From contig MU401714.1 of the NCBI GenBank assembly GCA_022579005.1, positions 1 to 46,151 of the forward strand: a stretch of DNA of 46,151 nt, written 5' to 3'. This stretch comes from Poronia punctata (Eukaryota > Ascomycota > Sordariomycetes > Xylariales > Xylariaceae). This document shows, piece by piece, positions 1 through 12,898 of this stretch. Position numbers and translations under genes: made by a program. A model generated the notes under the pieces. The model did not search any database, was not told the DNA's origin, and saw nothing but the letters and a program-made list of their open reading frames with translations. The first letter of the stretch is position 1. Every line of letters starts with the position of its first letter.

Positions 1-2903
1 TAGTTTAAATTAATAAAAAACAAGTTTTTTATGTTATTAATTTAGCTACGTTATTTTAAGCTATAACTTTTATTTAAATAATAAAAGCATATAAAGCGTA
101 AAATGCACTTTATAAGTGTTAAATTAATATTTATTAAAAATTGCTTAATTATATAGTATATAACCTTAGTACTAACTTTGCTTTAAAAAAGTTTTAAACT
201 AGTGCTAAAATTATAAAAATTATATATAAAAAAATGCTTATTAAAGCATATTAAGCATTTAGCAAAATTAAACGCGTATATGCTCTTTTATACTACGCTT
301 TTAATATAATTAAAAAAAAGATTAGCTATTAAAATAATAATAAATTAATTTTGCAAATAGTAGTAAAAGCTTTTAATAATACTATAAAACTTAATAGATT
401 AGTATTTATTTTATTAATATTTAGTACTTATTTATAAATTAATTATAATTTATTACTATTACTTAAAATTATTTAATATATAAAAACTATTTAAAAAGCT
501 ATAAAAGCTATTTAAAATAAAAAAGCAAAAGTAAACGTATTATGTACGCTTAATATTTAAAATAGCTTTAATTTACTTTTTATTTTTACTTTTTCCTTAT
601 AAAGTAAAGTTTTTGTTTAGCAAAAAAAGCAAAAATAAAATAGTCTTTTTAAAGTTTAAATAATTAAAAATAAAAATGTTATTATTAATATAGTTAATAA
701 ACTAATAAAGTTTTATTATATATAAGTAAAACTATATTAACGTATAAATAAATTTTTAGCAAATATAAATTAAACTAACTATAAAGCAAGTATAAATTAA
801 AATATACTTTTAGTAAAAGTAAAAAACTTGCAACCTTTTACTACTTTAGCAGTTATTTACTGCTTTTATAAAAAACTAAAAAAAAGCAAAACAATAATTG
901 TTATATTGTAGTACTTTTTAATAGTACAATTTAAGTATATAATAGTACTAAAAACGTACTTAAACGCAAAAGAAAAGGCAAATTTTTAATTATTATTAAA
1001 GCTAAAAAATAAAAGTATTATTTTTATTTTTAGTTTATTTTTTAAAAAATCTAACGCTTTAAAAATTAATAATTTATTAAGCATAGAAATATTTAAGTTT
1101 ATTTATTTTAACTTTAAAATGTACTTAAATATTAAGCTATTTTTATTTTAAATAATATATAACATTAAAAGCAAGACTACTTAGCTTTATAAAAAATTAT
1201 AATTAGTAGTTTAAAGCTATAATAACTATAAAAAAAAGATAGTTTTGTATTAGGCTTTAACTATTTAATAAATAAGTTAATAAGTTATATTTATACTTGC
1301 ACTATTTTTAATTTAAAATTATAACGCTTATAGTAAGCTAAAAAACATTACGTAAGCATATATATAATTAAAAAACACTTTTTTTTATATTATATACATA
1401 CGTTTACTTATTAAACTTAAAAAAAAGTACTTTAAAGGTACTATTTTTTAATTACTTTGCTTTTTTTATAGTTTAGCTAAATTTAGTTTATATTAGTTTT
1501 AAACTTATTATAAACATTACTAAAATTAATTTAAAATAATAATATTAACTTATAACCTTTACTTACTATTTATAAAAAGTAAACGTAATAAATTTAGTAT
1601 TATTATAATATAAATAAATAATATTTTATTATTTGCTATACTAGCATTTTTAGCTAAAAAAAAAAGCAAACTTTTTAAAGCTAAATTTAAAGCAAAACTA
1701 AAGCAATTTTTTAATAAAAAATAAGCTATTAAGTTTAATAGTATAAAAATTACTTTTTAAAATAAAAAAGTAATTTTTATATAAAAAAGTTAAGCAAAAA
1801 ATTTAATTAAAATTAACTTTATTTTAGTTAATGCTTTTTAGTAATATATTAGCTAAAAAGCATATAGTATATATATTAATAGTATATGTTAACTTAAAGC
1901 TATATTTAACTTATTAATAGCTATATAAGTTACTAAACTTATAAAAAATAATATTTAAGCGTTAAATAAGCAAATTAACTAGTAAATTAAAAATAAGCAC
2001 TGTAAATTAATATATATACTTTTAAACTTAATAAAAGCAAAGCTATTTATTTTTATAAATAGATTATTTGCTAACAACACTAACTTAAGTTTTTAAATTA
2101 GTTTTATTATTATTTTTGCTACTAAATTAATTTTAAATTATAAGTAAAATAAATATAAAATTACTAGCAATATTATATACTAAAACTTAAGTAAATATAA
2201 GCGCATTACTTAATTTATTTTTACTAATAAACTATATAGTATAGTTAATAAAGTTAATAGCGCTATTGCTTTACGTACTACTTTATACTTAATTTTTAAA
2301 GTATTTAAATTACTTTTAATTCTTTTAGTACTTTATACTAATTTTAAATTATTTTATTAGTATTTTATAAAACTTAAAAGTACGCAAAAAAAACGCTTTA
2401 TAATTAACATAATATTGCTATAAAAATTTTATAAAAAAAAGGAAATTATAAAAGTATATTAAATTAATAAAAAAGATAACCTTGTAAATTTGTTTATAAA
2501 GAAAACTTTTAACTAAGCACTTAAGTTTTTTATTATAATAAATTAAATATAAATAAAAATTAAAGTAATAGTAGATTGCTTATAAATTAAAAACAAAAGT
2601 ATAAAAAAATAAAAATATAGTTAAAAAAAAATAGCAAGTATTAAAATCCCTTTTAATACCTTTAACTTTATTAACTATATTAAGACTATTAAAACGTAAA
2701 TATTTTATAAACATAAATATTTAGTTTTTTATATATTTGTTATAAATTGTATTAAACTTACCTTATTAAGGAAATATACGCGTAATATACGTATATAGTA
2801 CATAACTAGTATATAAAGAGTACGCATCCCTTACGTATTAAATACGTAAAGTATACGTATTCCTCTTGTATTACTAATAGGTCTTAATTAACTGCAAACC
2901 TTT
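1..2903. repeat. RIP-mutated A+T-rich repeat DNA, origin unresolved
   Basis: Almost pure A+T with TpA-rich words and stops in all frames. No open frame of useful length and no domain remnant that I could identify on the plus strand. The composition matches the flanking retrotransposons, so it is probably an older RIP-mutated transposon. The last part (about 2761-2903) is less degraded and keeps CpG-containing words, including a near-palindrome at 2831-2849. Element A is inserted at its right edge. I looked for reverse transcriptase and RNase H remnants like those readable in the neighbouring elements and did not find them with confidence. Confidence 0.6.
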
Positions 2904-2908
2904 ATAGC
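2904..2908. repeat. Target-site duplication of family A, left
   Basis: ATAGC directly before the 5' LTR. The identical pentamer directly follows the 3' LTR at 10181-10185. Five bases is the usual duplication for Ty3/gypsy integrases, and the match shows that both ends of one insertion are present. Confidence 0.88.
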
Positions 2909-3228
2909 TGTAACGGTGAAGGGGTATAGGGGTTGCAAAGCCATGTGAATGAGGGTCCTAAATGATAGAAGGGACCTACTGTAACCACCTATTACCACCT
3001 TCCCGTTAGGGCTTTAGGCAACGGAATGAGCTACTAGATTAAGGTTGCAAATAAAGGTATTCTTATGGCAAGAGCTATAGTAAATACCTAGAATAAAGGA
3101 AATATAAATAGGTATAAACAATACTAAGCTATATATTTTAGTTTCTTTTTTTTTATATTTAGATTAAATTTTAAATCTGAAAGTATATCGGTCTTTGTAC
3201 TAGTAGCTACATTTATTAACCTATTACA
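2909..3228 (+). repeat. Family A 5' LTR (320 bp)
   Basis: Starts TGTAACGG and ends TATTACA. It aligns without any gap to 9861-10180. Every mismatch I found is a transition. The outer (left) half keeps more C and G, while the inner half is more RIP-mutated than the partner LTR. Confidence 0.92.
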
Positions 3229-6200
3229 ATTTAAACGTTGCTTTATTACTATTTAAGAAAACTTTAATTATTTTTTTAAAAAATATAATACTTTACTTAT
3301 TTAATATGTTAAACTAGATAGACTTAATATATTAGATTAATTAGACTTAATTTATTAAATATTTAGTTTTTTATAACCTATTAAATAAAAAACTTTTATT
3401 AATAATATGCTAAAAGAAGTTTGCTTTTTAAATACTAACTATGTAGCAGCTAAAGCTTGTTGCTAGGTTTAATTTAATCTAGGTACTATGTACTACTTTT
3501 AACTAAAGGAAAAAGAACTAAAATATAACAGTGCAGTGCAGCAGCAGTTTGCAAAATTTAGCTAGTTATTATAAGACCTAGAGCTTTTCTTTATAAAAAG
3601 TTAAGATAATAAGGTTAAAAAAGAAGGACCTAATATTAACTTACTACTTGCTACTTTAAAATTCTTTTTGTTTAACGTTGCTAAAAATAAGATTTAGAAA
3701 CGGAACTAATACTAATTAATAATGCTTAAAATTAAAGCCGATTTTTAAATTTAAGTAAAAACTAATGTAGTATATTTTTTAAATGCTAAGAAAGCCTTAG
3801 CTGTTCTTTTTTAAGCTATTACTTTAAATAAACAAAATGCTTTTAATTTATTTAACAGTTTGCTAACTAAAAAAAAGTTTAGTTAATTAGTAACAAAGCA
3901 CTTTATGGCTATATTTTAAAAATTTAAGCATTAATTATTAATAAGTACTGCGTATTTTAAAATTATTAAAAAATAACATTGTATGCTAAAAACAATAAAT
4001 TAAAATGTTTAAATTTTGCAAGCATAAGCTATTAAACTAAAAACTGCAACTTAAAATAAAACCAGTCTAGTAAATATAAAAAAGACTACAAACCTTAATG
4101 CTGCTAGTGCTTAAAAAAACAAAGTATAAAAATTAAAAAAAACAAACAATACGCTAAAAAAATAAATTGTTTTAATAGCAGCTATTATAATTAATTTAAC
4201 CTAAAAAAGCTAACAAAGCACCTTAGCCTTTAAGTTATTAAATAGCACTAAGCAATTTGCTAAAATAGATTTTCTGCTTATTTTTACTAATAATAAAGCT
4301 AAAAATAAAGCAAAGGTCTGCTTTAAATACTAGTATATGCTTTTAAAAAAAAAGTTATAGCTTAATTTAAATTACTTTATTAACAACTATAACAAAGTTA
4401 CTTATATTGCTAGTTATATAAGCAAGTTAGCAGCTAAAAGATTAATATTGTTTATTATAGCAAAAAACGGTTAAGAGCTGCTTTTAAAAATATTAAAAAA
4501 AATACTACACTACTTATATTAGCAGTACTATAATTTAAACAAGTATAAAATAGCCTAAATTAAGTACTAGAACTTTTATATAAGCAATAATAATAAATTT
4601 AACAACTTTAAAATTAAATTTACTAAATAAGCTAGTTAAGCTTGCGTTTTATTATTTAAGTTTAAAAATAACATATATAATAAGCTACTAAACTAACTAA
4701 ATATACTTTACCTATTAAAAAAAGTAAACTTTTTAATAACTTTTTCTAAGTACTGTAAATATGCTTAAATATTTAACTATTAATAACATAAAAACTTTTT
4801 AAATAGAAAAAAAGTAAAAACTAAAACATCTTTTAACCTTAAAGTTAGTACTAAAAAAAAAAAGGCAAAAACTAGTTAACTAACTACTTTATAGCCTACT
4901 TTAACCTAATTTGCTAAATAAGGTATAAAAAATAAATACTATAAAATTTCTTGTTTAAAAACAAAAGCTAAAAATGTTAAAATTTATACTAAACTTTCTT
5001 TTAAGCAAGCAAAGCTGTTAATATTTAAAAAACAATGTTTTACTTACTATACTTAAAGTTATTAAAGCAGCAATTATCTAAAAAAGTTCTACTTTAACTA
5101 ACTAAACTTTGTTTACGTTAATTTTATTATAATAAAAGCAATAAAAAATATTTTTGTACTTAAAAAAGCAAAAAACTAAGCTTAAAAAAACTAGCTTTTT
5201 ATTTTAAGCTACTTATTATGTTAGCTTTAAGTATAAATACTTATTAAAATATTTTTTTTAACTTTTTAAAAACTTTTTTTAAAAAAAGTTCTTTAACTAT
5301 TAACTATATATTAATAAATAATAAATATACTTTAACTACTAAAGCTTTTATAAACACAAAAGCAAACGTATACTTGCTATTAAATATAAGTTTTATAACA
5401 AAGGTGCTAAAGCACCTAAACTTAAATAAAATTTAAAGCTTTAAACTTGCAAAAGTTACTAAATATAACAAAAAAGCAGTATAGGCTATAAATTAAGGCC
5501 TTTAAGCCTATTTACGTATACAAGGGCATATTATTAAAAATACTTCTTTTTTAATTATTAATATAAAACACAATATAATTATTAAAAAGAAATTTTTTTA
5601 TTACTATAACGTTTTTATAAACTTAAAACAATACTAAATGCTTTTTTTAACTAAATAAAAACTTAACTACTAATTTCTTAAGATCTTTATAAATAAAGCT
5701 AAAAACTTGATTTAAGATTTTTTTGCTGCTAAAAATGTTGCAAAAAAAAAAAAGTTAATAAATATAAAAAATAAGCAACAACAAAATAAACGCATAGCTA
5801 AACTAAATAAGGTTGTTGCTTAAATTTAACAACAAATCTAAAAGTTAAAAAATATACTAGCTAAACTAGCTAATTTTAAAGTTAAAAAATAAAATAAGCT
5901 AGCTAAACTAATTATAATCTTAAAACCTTTATAAGCTTAAAAAAAAGACTTAGGCGCTAATTAAATCTAGCAAGGTTATAATTAAATAAAGCAAATCTTT
6001 AATAAAAAAAACTATAACATTCCTTTTAAGCCTAATTTAAGACTTTAAAAAAAAATAAAAAACTAAATATCTAATAAATATAAATATTTAGTTTTTAATA
6101 ATATTTAAAAACTTTATAAGTTAAAGCGTAACTGTATTAAATAGTATAAACACTAACTAATATAAATATTAACATTAATAGCTAAAGCCTTTACTATATT

Positions 6201-9200
6201 TATTAAGCAAAATAATATAAAAGCTAGTATTACTAGCTTAAAAAAAATAAATTAAATTATTAAATATAAGCAAAAGAAAATGCTGCCTGCTAATAATAAA
6301 AAACTTTAAAACTAAATTAAGCAAATAGTACTAAAATAATACTATAAATACTTTAATATATTTAGCAAGGCAAGCTTTAATAAAATACTACCTTGTTAGA
6401 AAAAAGTAAACTATTATATTACTTTAACAAAGGATCTCAAATTTTTAAAATATAGCTTTTTATATAAGATAACGCTAAAAAAGGTAAAGACTTGTTAGAA
6501 ATATATTTAAAATAACTTAAAAAAAAGCTTTATAAAACCTATTTTAGTTTTTTAAGCAGTACTAGTACTGTTTGCTTAAAAAAAAAATAAATTACTTTGT
6601 TTTTATATTAACTACTAAAAGCTAAATACTATAACGTAAAAAAACTGCTACTTTTTACTACTAATTAACAAAATGCTAGCTTAACTTACTAAAGCAAAAT
6701 AGTTTATAAAAATTAATATTTAACAAGCTTTTTATTGTATTAAAATAGTTAAAAAAAACAAAAACTTAATAGCTTTCTAAATAAAGTATAGAACATATAA
6801 ATTTAAAGTGCTCCTTTTTAGTTTAATAAATAAACTAGCTACTTTTTAGCAGTTTATTAATAATATACTTTAAAAGTATTTTAATATGTTTTGCACTGCT
6901 TATATTAACAATATTTTTATATATTTAAATACAAAACTAAAACATAAGCACTATATATTTTAAGTTTTTAACTAACTAAAAAAAGCAGGATTATAAGCTA
7001 ATATTAAAAAATATAAGTTTTATATTACTAAAACTAAGTTTTTAAGATTTATTATTAGCACTAATAGCGTAAAGGTAAATCTAAGCAAGGTAGAAGTAAT
7101 TTAAAATTAGAACTTCTTTTGTAACAAAAAAGGGAAAGCTAGCTTAAAAAAAGTGCAGTTATTTTTTAGCTTTTGCAACTTTTATTGTTAATTTATTTAT
7201 AAATATAAGAAAATAGCAAAGCTTTTAAATAACCTAACAACTGCAACCTTAATACTATAATAAACTAAAAAATACTAAAAAGCTTTTAACCAATTAAAAA
7301 AAACCTTAACAAAAGCACTTGTTTTTTAATACTTTTTTTTTAAAGCCAAAACCTTTATAAAAACTAATATATTTAACAAAGTAGTAGCTAGAGTGCTGTT
7401 TTAAAAGGATTTTGTAAACAATAACTAAAAACTAGTAGCTTTTTATTTAAAAACTTTATATAAAGCCGAATTAAATTATAAAATTTATAATAAAAAAATG
7501 CTTGCAATTATTAAAAGTTTACTTTATTAAAAAGCAAAACTAGTTAAATTATAAAACCAGAAGCTCTTTACAATTTTAACAGATTATTTAGCACTTAAGT
7601 ACTTTGTAGTTAAAAAAGTACTTAACTTAAAATAAGCTAAATAAGCTAAGTTAATATTTTAATATAACTTTGTTATTACTTATTATTTAAAAGCAAAAAA
7701 TACTTTAGCTAATATTTTATTATAACCTTAAAAAGATTTAAAAACCTAACAAGAAAAAAAAAATAAATAAAAAACTATAGCCTTATTTTAACTAGCTATT
7801 TAAAAAACCAAGATTTGCGTTATAAAAAATTAAAAAGTACCTAATTTATTAAGTTATATATTAATTAATACTATTTTATAAGCTAACAAAAAGCACTTTA
7901 GTTTTTAAAAGTTGCAAGACTAAGCTTAAGCTAAAAACCTAAATTAGTTAATAATAAAAAACTTGTTACTTTATAAAAAATAGTTAGTAGTACTTAATAT
8001 AGCAAACTTAAAAATAAAAATTATTTATAAAGCTTACGTTTTTATTATTACTATATATTTAAGCTATAAAAAAACTTGCAAACTAGTGTTTTAATAATAC
8101 TAGTAAGCCAGTTTACATAAAAATATAAACAAATATGTTGCTAACTGCTTATATAAAGCCTTTAAAGCGCCTAAAAACAAGGTACCAAGAAAGTTAACCT
8201 TTTTTCTAGTACCGAAATATTTCTAGCAACATTTAGTTTTAAACTTTAAAAGCTTTTTTTATAATAAATATAGTTATAATAATGTACTAATAATTATTAA
8301 CAGCTTTTTTAAACTATTATAAACAATTGCTTATAAAAACACAGTAATAGCTAAAAATGCGGCCTAAATATATTATAAAGAACCTTATTAAGTTTTTAAA
8401 TAGCTAAAAAGTTTTATTAGTAACTAGGGTTTTTAATTTATTTTTAATTTTATAAACAAGTTAGCTTATATTTACAGCACTAAACTTAACTTTACTGCTA
8501 TAAAGTATAAATAAACTGCTAGTTAAGCTAAAATTATAAACTAGTACTTAAAGCAACAACTTTAACTATACGTTAGCTATTTTTAAAATAATTAGTTTTA
8601 AGGTCTACTAGCTATAAACGTAGTTTAAGCTTTTATGCTATATAAATCTTTAAAAAGACTATCTTTTTAAAAAGTCGTTATAAGAAAACTAATAAAAATA
8701 AGTTATAATTAGAAATTTAAAACTAAAAATTTTAGCAGTTTAATACTAACTAAATAACTAACGCGTTAAAAAGCTTAAAATTTTGCTTTAAAGGTTTAAA
8801 AGTATATTATTATTACAAAGCAAGCAGTAATAAAGGCTTAAAAACAAATAGCTACGCAAGCTAACAAATATTAAAAAAAACTTAACTTTAAAGTAAATAA
8901 CTTAGTATATATTATTTAAAAGATAAGAATATAAACAAATTAACTTAGCAATAAGTTAAACTTCTTTATAACTTGTTAGTACTACTATATTTTAAAAGCT
9001 AAATTTAAAAATACTTATTGCTTAGATTTGCTATTTAATTAGCAGGGTAACTAATAGTTCTATGCTAATTAACTTTATAAGTACCTTAACAACTTGTTAC
9101 TAGGTTAAGCACTACTTAAACTATTTAAAGAAATTAATTAAAAAACTAGCAACGAGAAATAAAAAGTTAAAAAGGTTTTTAGTTCTTATGTTTAATATAG

Positions 9201-9524
9201 AAAACTGTACTACTAAGTATTATAAAAAAGTTAAAATCTAGATAATACCTAGTACCTTGCTTTTAATTTAAAACATGCTCTTTTTAAATTACATTAGTAT
9301 TATAAAGCGTATTTAAAGAAACTAGAACCTTTAAAACAACTAACTAAGTAGCTGCACGCTGCTAAAAAAGAAAATTTTATTAAACCCTATCTTAACAACA
9401 ATAAACCACTCTTGCAAAGTAATAACTAAATAAAACGTCGCAAATAAAAAGAAGCTAAAAAAGAAACAAGAAACTAAATATTTAATAAACATAGATATTT
9501 AGATTCTAACAAGGCTACCCTTGC

Positions 9525-9616
9525 AATTAGAAGTATTTAAAGGACCTGCAAATTAGCTGAAAACTAATATAATTAGAAGTATTTAAAAGACCTGCAGATT
9601 AGCTAAAGGCTAACAT
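9525..9616 (+). repeat. 46-bp tandem duplication in family A 3' region
   Basis: Two adjacent copies of a 46-bp unit beginning AATTAGAAGTATTTAAA (9525-9570 and 9571-9616). They differ by a few positions, nearly all transitions. A partial third echo of the start occurs near 9745. The repeat lies between the chromodomain and the polypurine tract, in the non-coding tail of the element. Confidence 0.75.
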
Positions 9617-9847
9617 AACCAATATAAAAAGAAATTAGCGCTCACTTTTTAAAACTAGCTATAGCGTAGCAGTAAAGAACTAAAAATTTAAGGCTTTTGT
9701 TACCCTAAGCTACTACGCATACTAAGGGCAACCTTGCTCTACTTAGAAGTATTGGTCCTAAAAACTACCTGTTTAGTCTGTAACTAGACTAAAAGGTTTC
9801 TTTTTTTTTTTTACTACCTATATAACTTGGGACGAGTTCGCTTTTTT

Positions 9848-9860
9848 GTAAAGGGGGGAT
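9848..9860 (+). promoter_or_regulatory. Polypurine tract of family A
   Basis: GTAAAGGGGGGAT immediately upstream of the 3' LTR. Its position and purine content match the plus-strand primer of LTR retrotransposons, and it fixes the element on the plus strand. It has escaped RIP although the DNA around it has not. Confidence 0.75.
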
Positions 9861-10180
9861 TATAACGGTAAAGGGGTATAGGGGTTGCAGAGCCATGTGA
9901 ATAAGGGTCCTAAATAATAGAAAGGACCTACTATAACCACCTATTACCACCTTCTTGTTAGGGCTTCAGGCAACAGAATAAGCTACTAGATTGAGGTTGC
10001 AAATAAAGGTATTTCTATAGCAAGAGCTATGGTAAATACCCAGAATAAAAGAAATATAAATAGGTGTAAACAACACTAAGCCATGTATCTTAGTTTCTTT
10101 TTCTTTACGTTTAGATTAAATCCTAAATCTAAAGGTATATCGGTTTCTGTACTAGTAGCCACATTTATCAACTTATTACA
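9861..10180 (+). repeat. Family A 3' LTR (320 bp)
   Basis: Same length as the 5' LTR, aligned end to end without gaps. Here the outer (right) part keeps C and G where the 5' LTR has T and A, while the inner (left) part is the more mutated. This is the mirror image of the 5' LTR. Confidence 0.92.
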
Positions 10181-10185
10181 ATAGC
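10181..10185. repeat. Target-site duplication of family A, right
   Basis: ATAGC, identical to 2904-2908. Confidence 0.88.
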
Positions 10186-10308
10186 TATATAAAACTTGCT
10201 AAAGAAAGTCCTTATAACTTCTTTTTTCCCTTTTATTAATTAAGTTAACATAGTACTACAAATAGTAACGTGTTGTAATTATATTAACCTTTAGCTAGAC
10301 TAACAAGT
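10186..10308. other. Less-degraded segment between families A and B
   Basis: About 120 bp with more C and G than its surroundings. Joined to 2761-2903 across the family A insertion it makes about 260 bp of similar, moderately mutated DNA. This could be a solo LTR or other short repeat that family A entered. I could not find its ends or a target duplication. The family B reverse transcriptase frame becomes readable only from about 10309. Confidence 0.4.
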
Positions 10309-12730
10309 TTACTTATTTATTTAAATAATTTACTTATTTATATAAACACTATTAAAAAATATAATTATATTATAAAAAAGGTTTTTTATTGCTTAACTTA
10401 GTATAACTTTGCTATTATACTTTAAAAGTATAAGTAATAAGTTAAAAAAGTTAAATTTTTAAAATATATTATTAGTGCTAAAAGTATTAAAATAGCTTAA
10501 AATAAAATTAATTATATTATTAAATAAAAAAACTTAAAAACGTTTAAAAAATTATAATAATTTATAAGCTTTGCTAACTTTTATTAATGTTTTATTAAAA
10601 ACTTTTTTAAAATAATAAAGCTTTTAATAAATATAAATAAAGTTAACGCTAAAACTTAAAAATAAACTAGCTAAATAGCTAAAGCTATATAAATACTTAA
10701 GTATAAATTTATTATAGCTTTAATTTTAATTTACTTTAATTTTAACGCTATAATATATATTAAAACTAATGCTTTTAATTATGCTTTTAGCGTAGTTTTT
10801 TTTAAAAAAAATAAAAATAGCAAACTTTAACTTATTATATTTTACTTTTAAAAACTTTTACTAGCAAAAATAAACTATAAAGTTTATAATAAAAAATTGC
10901 TAACAATAGTTAACTTTTTTAATTAATAAAAATAGTACTTAAAAAGCGCTAAATATAAAATAAAAATTTATTTTAATTATTAAAACTTTGCTTACTTTAT
11001 TACTACTAAAATAATAAATAAAAAATAAGTAAAATAAGCATAATAACTATTAACTTATTAGTTTATTATTAATTATAAGCTTAAAAAATAAAATAAAAAA
11101 GCTAATATTTTTTTTTAATTATAATAATATTAGCTTAAAAAGAAAAAAGCTAAAAACTAGCTTATTAAAATAGTTTTATAAAAAAAACATTTTTTATACT
11201 TTAAAAGCTTTTTAAAACAAGTTTTTTTAGTTATAGCACTATTAGCAAGATTATTAACAACTTTAATAACTTTAAAACGCTTTTATAGCTTTAAAGTTTT
11301 AAAATAAAATTAAAGCTTTATTAAGCATATAAAAAAAGCTAAACTTAAAAATTTTAAGTATAAGCTTAAATTAAAAGCACTATAAAAAAATATAATATTA
11401 AAAAATAGTTTTTTATATTATAAAAACTACTTTTAAGTTTTTTATAACTTATAAATTAAAATAATAAAATTAAAATATAATATTTTTATAGCTAGTTATA
11501 TAAGTATAAATAAAATATTTAAGTTAATTACTTATAACTTTTAATAGCTAAGTATAAAAAATATTATTAAAAGCTTTATAAGCAAATATTTTAAGTGCTA
11601 ATAAAATAAAGCTTTAAAGCATATATTTTTTAAACTTTTATAGCTTATAAAGCTTTACTATTAACTATAAAATATAATAGTAATAAACTTTATTATAAAC
11701 TTTCTTTTTTTTAATAAATATAATTTTATATAGGTAATAGTTAACTTTTTTATTAAAATAAAATAATTTATACTTTTAAAAGTAAACAAAAAAAAAATTA
11801 AAAATTTTATTAAAATTTTTATTAAAATTTATTAAAAATATTATAATATTTTTTTAAACATTATTTTTAATAAAAGTTTTAAATTTACTGCTTACTTTTA
11901 AAAAGACTTTTTTAAGCTTATTAAAATTAAGCTTTATATAAGTACTATGTTTTATTTTTAAACTAATAGTTAAATAAAATAGCTTAATTAGTTTTTTAAA
12001 GTATACTTTTAAGCATTTATTAACTATAAAATAAATAATTAAAAAAACTTATTATTTATAATTAAATTTGCTTATAATAATACTTTTTTTATTTTAATAT
12101 ATATAATTTTATTTTATATTAATTATAAGTATTATTTATTAGCTTATAACTTGCTACTAGCTAATACTAAACTTTTAAATTTTAATAGTAAATTATATGC
12201 TTATTAAATAATAAAAGTTTATAAAACTGCTAAAAAATATTTTAAAGTTAGCTAAAAAAAAAATAAAAAAATAAGTAAATAAAAAAAGCTTAAAGTTTTA
12301 AAGTATTAAAAAAATTAATTAGTAATATTAAATATTTAAAATATTAAAACTAAATAATTAGCAAAAAAGCTTAATAAAAAACTTTTAAGCTTTTTTTATA
12401 TTTTTAATATTATTTTACTTATTACTATTAAGCTTATACTACTTAAAAAGTAAAAAATATATAGTACTTTTTATATTTTTTTAATTAAACTTTATTATGC
12501 TAATAATTAAAAACTTTTTAACTTTTACTAAGTTTTATAAAATATAGTACTAATTAAACTAAAAAAGTATTATATAAATAAAGTTATTAACTTTATAAAA
12601 ACTTTTTAAAAAAATATTAAATACTTAATTAAATAAGAAAATTAGCTAGTAAAAAAAAACTAAATTTAAAAGCTTTATAATAACTTTATAAGTAATAAAG
12701 CTAAAGCTATAGTTAAAAAGTTTTACTAAC
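10309..12730 (+). pseudogene. Family B pol remnant (RT-RH-IN-chromodomain)
   Basis: Reading through the stops, the reverse transcriptase catalytic YLDD is present as YLNN at 10318-10329. It is followed by the usual distal part of the domain: a KVKFLGYIIS-like block near 10447-10475, and an FANFYRRFIKNFSKI-like block near 10570-10610. RNase H follows from about 10740, with a block resembling NYEVYDKELLAIV at about 10870-10910. Integrase occupies the next 1.4 kb, ending in a YSTFHVSLL-like block near 12465-12490. A chromodomain remnant follows at about 12560-12700, with its WEPYDN-like core near 12660-12680. All conserved Asp, Trp, Gln and Arg codons tend to appear as Asn, stop or Lys-type codons, as RIP predicts. 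Confidence 0.82.
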
Positions 12731-12898
12731 TTAAACTATAAAAACTAATAAATTTTTAAGCTATATAAAAAGCTAGTATAATGCTTTTTAAGCATAGCTT
12801 TAATATTTTACTTAAAAAGCTATTATAATACTTTTAATTAACTTATATTATTACTAACTATATTAGCGCTTAAAATAGCTTTTTTAAAAAAAAGCTAG

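Larger units (their letters stand above)
3229..9860 (+). pseudogene. Family A gag-pol remnant (PR-RT-RH-IN-chromodomain)
   Basis: The internal region is riddled with TAA and TAG stops, but domain order is still readable. Around 5341-5400 is the aspartic protease active site, where D-T-G now reads N-T-K. Around 6780-6930 is reverse transcriptase, with the catalytic YIDD now YINN at 6901-6912. RNase H follows, with its first aspartate region at 7363-7377. Around 8080-8170 is the integrase zinc-binding region, and around 8230-8310 part of the integrase core. Around 9085-9300 are the integrase tail and a chromodomain of the pattern that ends chromovirus polyproteins; in family work this domain steers insertion towards heterochromatin. 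The part before about 5300 should hold gag, but I cannot confirm a zinc knuckle. The stops fit CAA, CAG, CGA or TGG changed by RIP. Nothing functional could be made from it. Confidence 0.88.
2909..10180 (+). mobile_element. Family A: full-length Ty3/gypsy chromovirus, RIP-inactivated
   Basis: A structurally complete LTR retrotransposon of 7,272 bp. It has two 320-bp direct LTRs, a polypurine tract just before the 3' LTR, and flanking 5-bp duplications ATAGC at 2904-2908 and 10181-10185. The LTRs start TG (left) or TA (right, from TG) and end CA. Between them, in the order protease, reverse transcriptase, RNase H, integrase, chromodomain, are remnants that can be read through RIP stops. This order and the terminal chromodomain define chromoviruses of the Ty3/gypsy superfamily. 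All coding capacity is destroyed by C-to-T and G-to-A changes. Confidence 0.93.
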
